From: Ascarosepion bandense
Taxonomy: Eukaryota; Mollusca; Cephalopoda; Sepiida; Sepiidae
NCBI GenBank assembly: GCA_037127315.1
Contig: JBBBDQ010000191.1
Span: 16,601,001-16,665,000 of the forward strand
Length of the DNA: 64,000 nucleotides
Direction: 5' to 3'
Shown here: piece after piece, positions 62,541-64,000 of the stretch
Numbering within the stretch: position 1 is the stretch's first letter
Layout: every line of letters begins with the position of its first letter
Program-made: the position numbers and the translations under genes
The notes under the pieces: generated by a model
Database searches by the model: none
The model's input: only the letters and a program-made list of their open reading frames with translations
What the model was told of the DNA's origin: nothing

Positions 62541-64000
62541 TGTGCTTGTTTGGGTGGGATTAAGTGTAGATGCAAAAAGATGCACACACGAATACGAGCA
62601 AAGGCGGATATTAAAATCTGAGAGAAATACAAAGTGGACATTTCCGCTGAACGAACATCTATCCGAATTTGCAATTACTTCTTTATTCGTTTCACTTATA
62701 TAATAATTATAAAACAATGATTAAAAAAATCATACTTTAAAATAAGTCTTTCCCAGTTGGAAATTTCGTATTCAATTATAGACTAATTTTAGATCTTTGC
62801 AGTCGTTATAATTCTTAAAGGCGTATCAATCAGTATGCAAAGACAAGAACAAAATAGTGCTTTTAAACTTATGACAGCTCATAATGGTCACTTTAGATTT
62901 TTTACTCGGTAAGCAGCAAAGAACATTATTCCTTAACATTTATTCTTTCTATTTGGTTTTATTTTACTTTTTAGTATCCATAAATAACGTTCACATTTTA
63001 AAGAACAATGCCGTTTATAAATGTCTAAAACGTAATTAAGATTCCTAAAATGCTTGACAAAAAATAAATTTAACAAATCCAAATGATAAAGTGCCTTTAT
63101 TTTTGTGAGTTAAATCATTTAACGTTGCAGAATTTTTGGAGAAAATCATCTTTAAATTATATTGCGTACTGAGTTGTAAAAATTTTTCTCTACACGTTAA
63201 TGTTATTTTCTGGTTCATTTCATATGAATGTACATTTGAGCAACAACCTTTCATTTATACATGTTTCGTTAAAAGCGACAGTCAAAGAAGATTTTATTAA
63301 TTATTGATTTAATTTTTTCGGTATTCTTACATGTTTCGTTTTTGCTGGAAATAAGGAGTGTAAAAGTGTTCCGTAATTTTCGACTTTCTAAGCGCTTTCA
63401 ACCACTTCACTGGCCATTTTCAAGGATGTTATTTTTGCGCTGTTGTTGTTATGTTCTCATGTTTGACTGTAATGCAATTTTTGCGTTTTTTGTGTTTTTG
63501 AAAAAGAGAGTTTGGCTGGGCATTACGTAAGCGTCTGTCTATTTTTTTAAAACTTCAAAACTCAATTTCCACTGTTAAATAATGTAAATTTGATGGTAGG
63601 AAAAGCTGTTTGATATATAGTGCCTCGTTTATAGCGAGGTGCCTTTGATATTGTGATTTAAATAGTATTTTTATATTCTCGGCTAAAATTTTTCTTAAGG
63701 TTTTTTTTAAGTTATGGATTAATATTTTTTATTGAACTATTATTATTAAATAGTTGGCATGTAAGGCGTCTACTCAGATAAGTGGTGGTATGGCAAATAT
63801 AGGTAATTGTTGAATGACAAAATTGACTACAATTTCATTTTCAATGCGTATTTCTTATTAAAACATTTGCCACATCTTCCTCGGTTTGACCTCAATACTT
63901 TGCTTTAGTCGTGCTATATTTTAACCGAAACGCCTCTAAATACTATAACGTATCAGATACACATCTCTCCCAATGCTAATTTTCCCGAGCGATCATGACC
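62541..64000. other. AT-rich unassigned DNA
   Basis: No repeat match and no coding motif seen. A 62-codon frame at 63342-63530 has no recognisable domain. Confidence 0.4.

Overview
This 64-kb window looks like gene-free or deep-intronic DNA from a large, repeat-rich animal genome. No stretch carries a convincing host protein-coding gene, and I found no free-standing tRNA or rRNA gene. The base composition is AT-rich with dozens of long TA, CA, GATA, TTTC and GA microsatellites. The repeat mix (abundant tRNA-headed SINEs, a SINE with a 5S rRNA-like head, RTE/BovB-like LINE relics, Tc1/mariner elements, Helitron-like elements) fits a mollusc, most likely a coleoid cephalopod. That placement is inference; nothing in the window fixes the species.

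Layout. 1-5.3 kb: a pogo-like element with terminal inverted repeats, a LINE 3' end, RTE-like LINE relics and three SINEs with 5S-like plus tRNA-like heads. 5.3-10 kb: a foldback element, a Tc1-like element with a broken transposase, and a SINE next to TA repeats. 10-25 kb: SINEs of three families, RTE-like relics, an internally deleted mariner, two Helitron-like copies and a MITE inserted in another repeat. 25-32 kb: AT-rich DNA, then an RTE-like LINE split by a Helitron and carrying a 42-codon tandem duplication. 32.4-39.3 kb: one satellite array of 32 copies of a 215-bp unit. 39.3-49.5 kb: an RTE-like LINE split by a piggyBac-like MITE, more SINEs, and three Helitron copies. 49.5-52.7 kb: TA-rich arrays, inverted repeats and microsatellites. 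53-64 kb: SINEs, LINE 3' ends, a foldback copy, a single dispersed SINE that contains the satellite sequence, a second Helitron type, and a hAT relic.

The most interesting signal is the link between the satellite and a SINE. About 165 bp of the 215-bp satellite unit also occurs in one dispersed tRNA-headed SINE at 60.1-60.5 kb, so the satellite probably arose by tandem amplification of the 3' part of a SINE. The array has an 11-unit higher-order duplication. One stretch of it has irregular unit lengths that look like uncorrected sequence error rather than biology. Two other themes are modular SINEs (interchangeable 5S head, tRNA head, central domain and tail) and nested insertions whose empty sites can be read directly.

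All coding remnants belong to transposable elements and are broken by stops, deletions or insertions. Calls come from reading sequence and recognising family motifs; no database search was run, and most repeat boundaries are good to about 5-20 bases.
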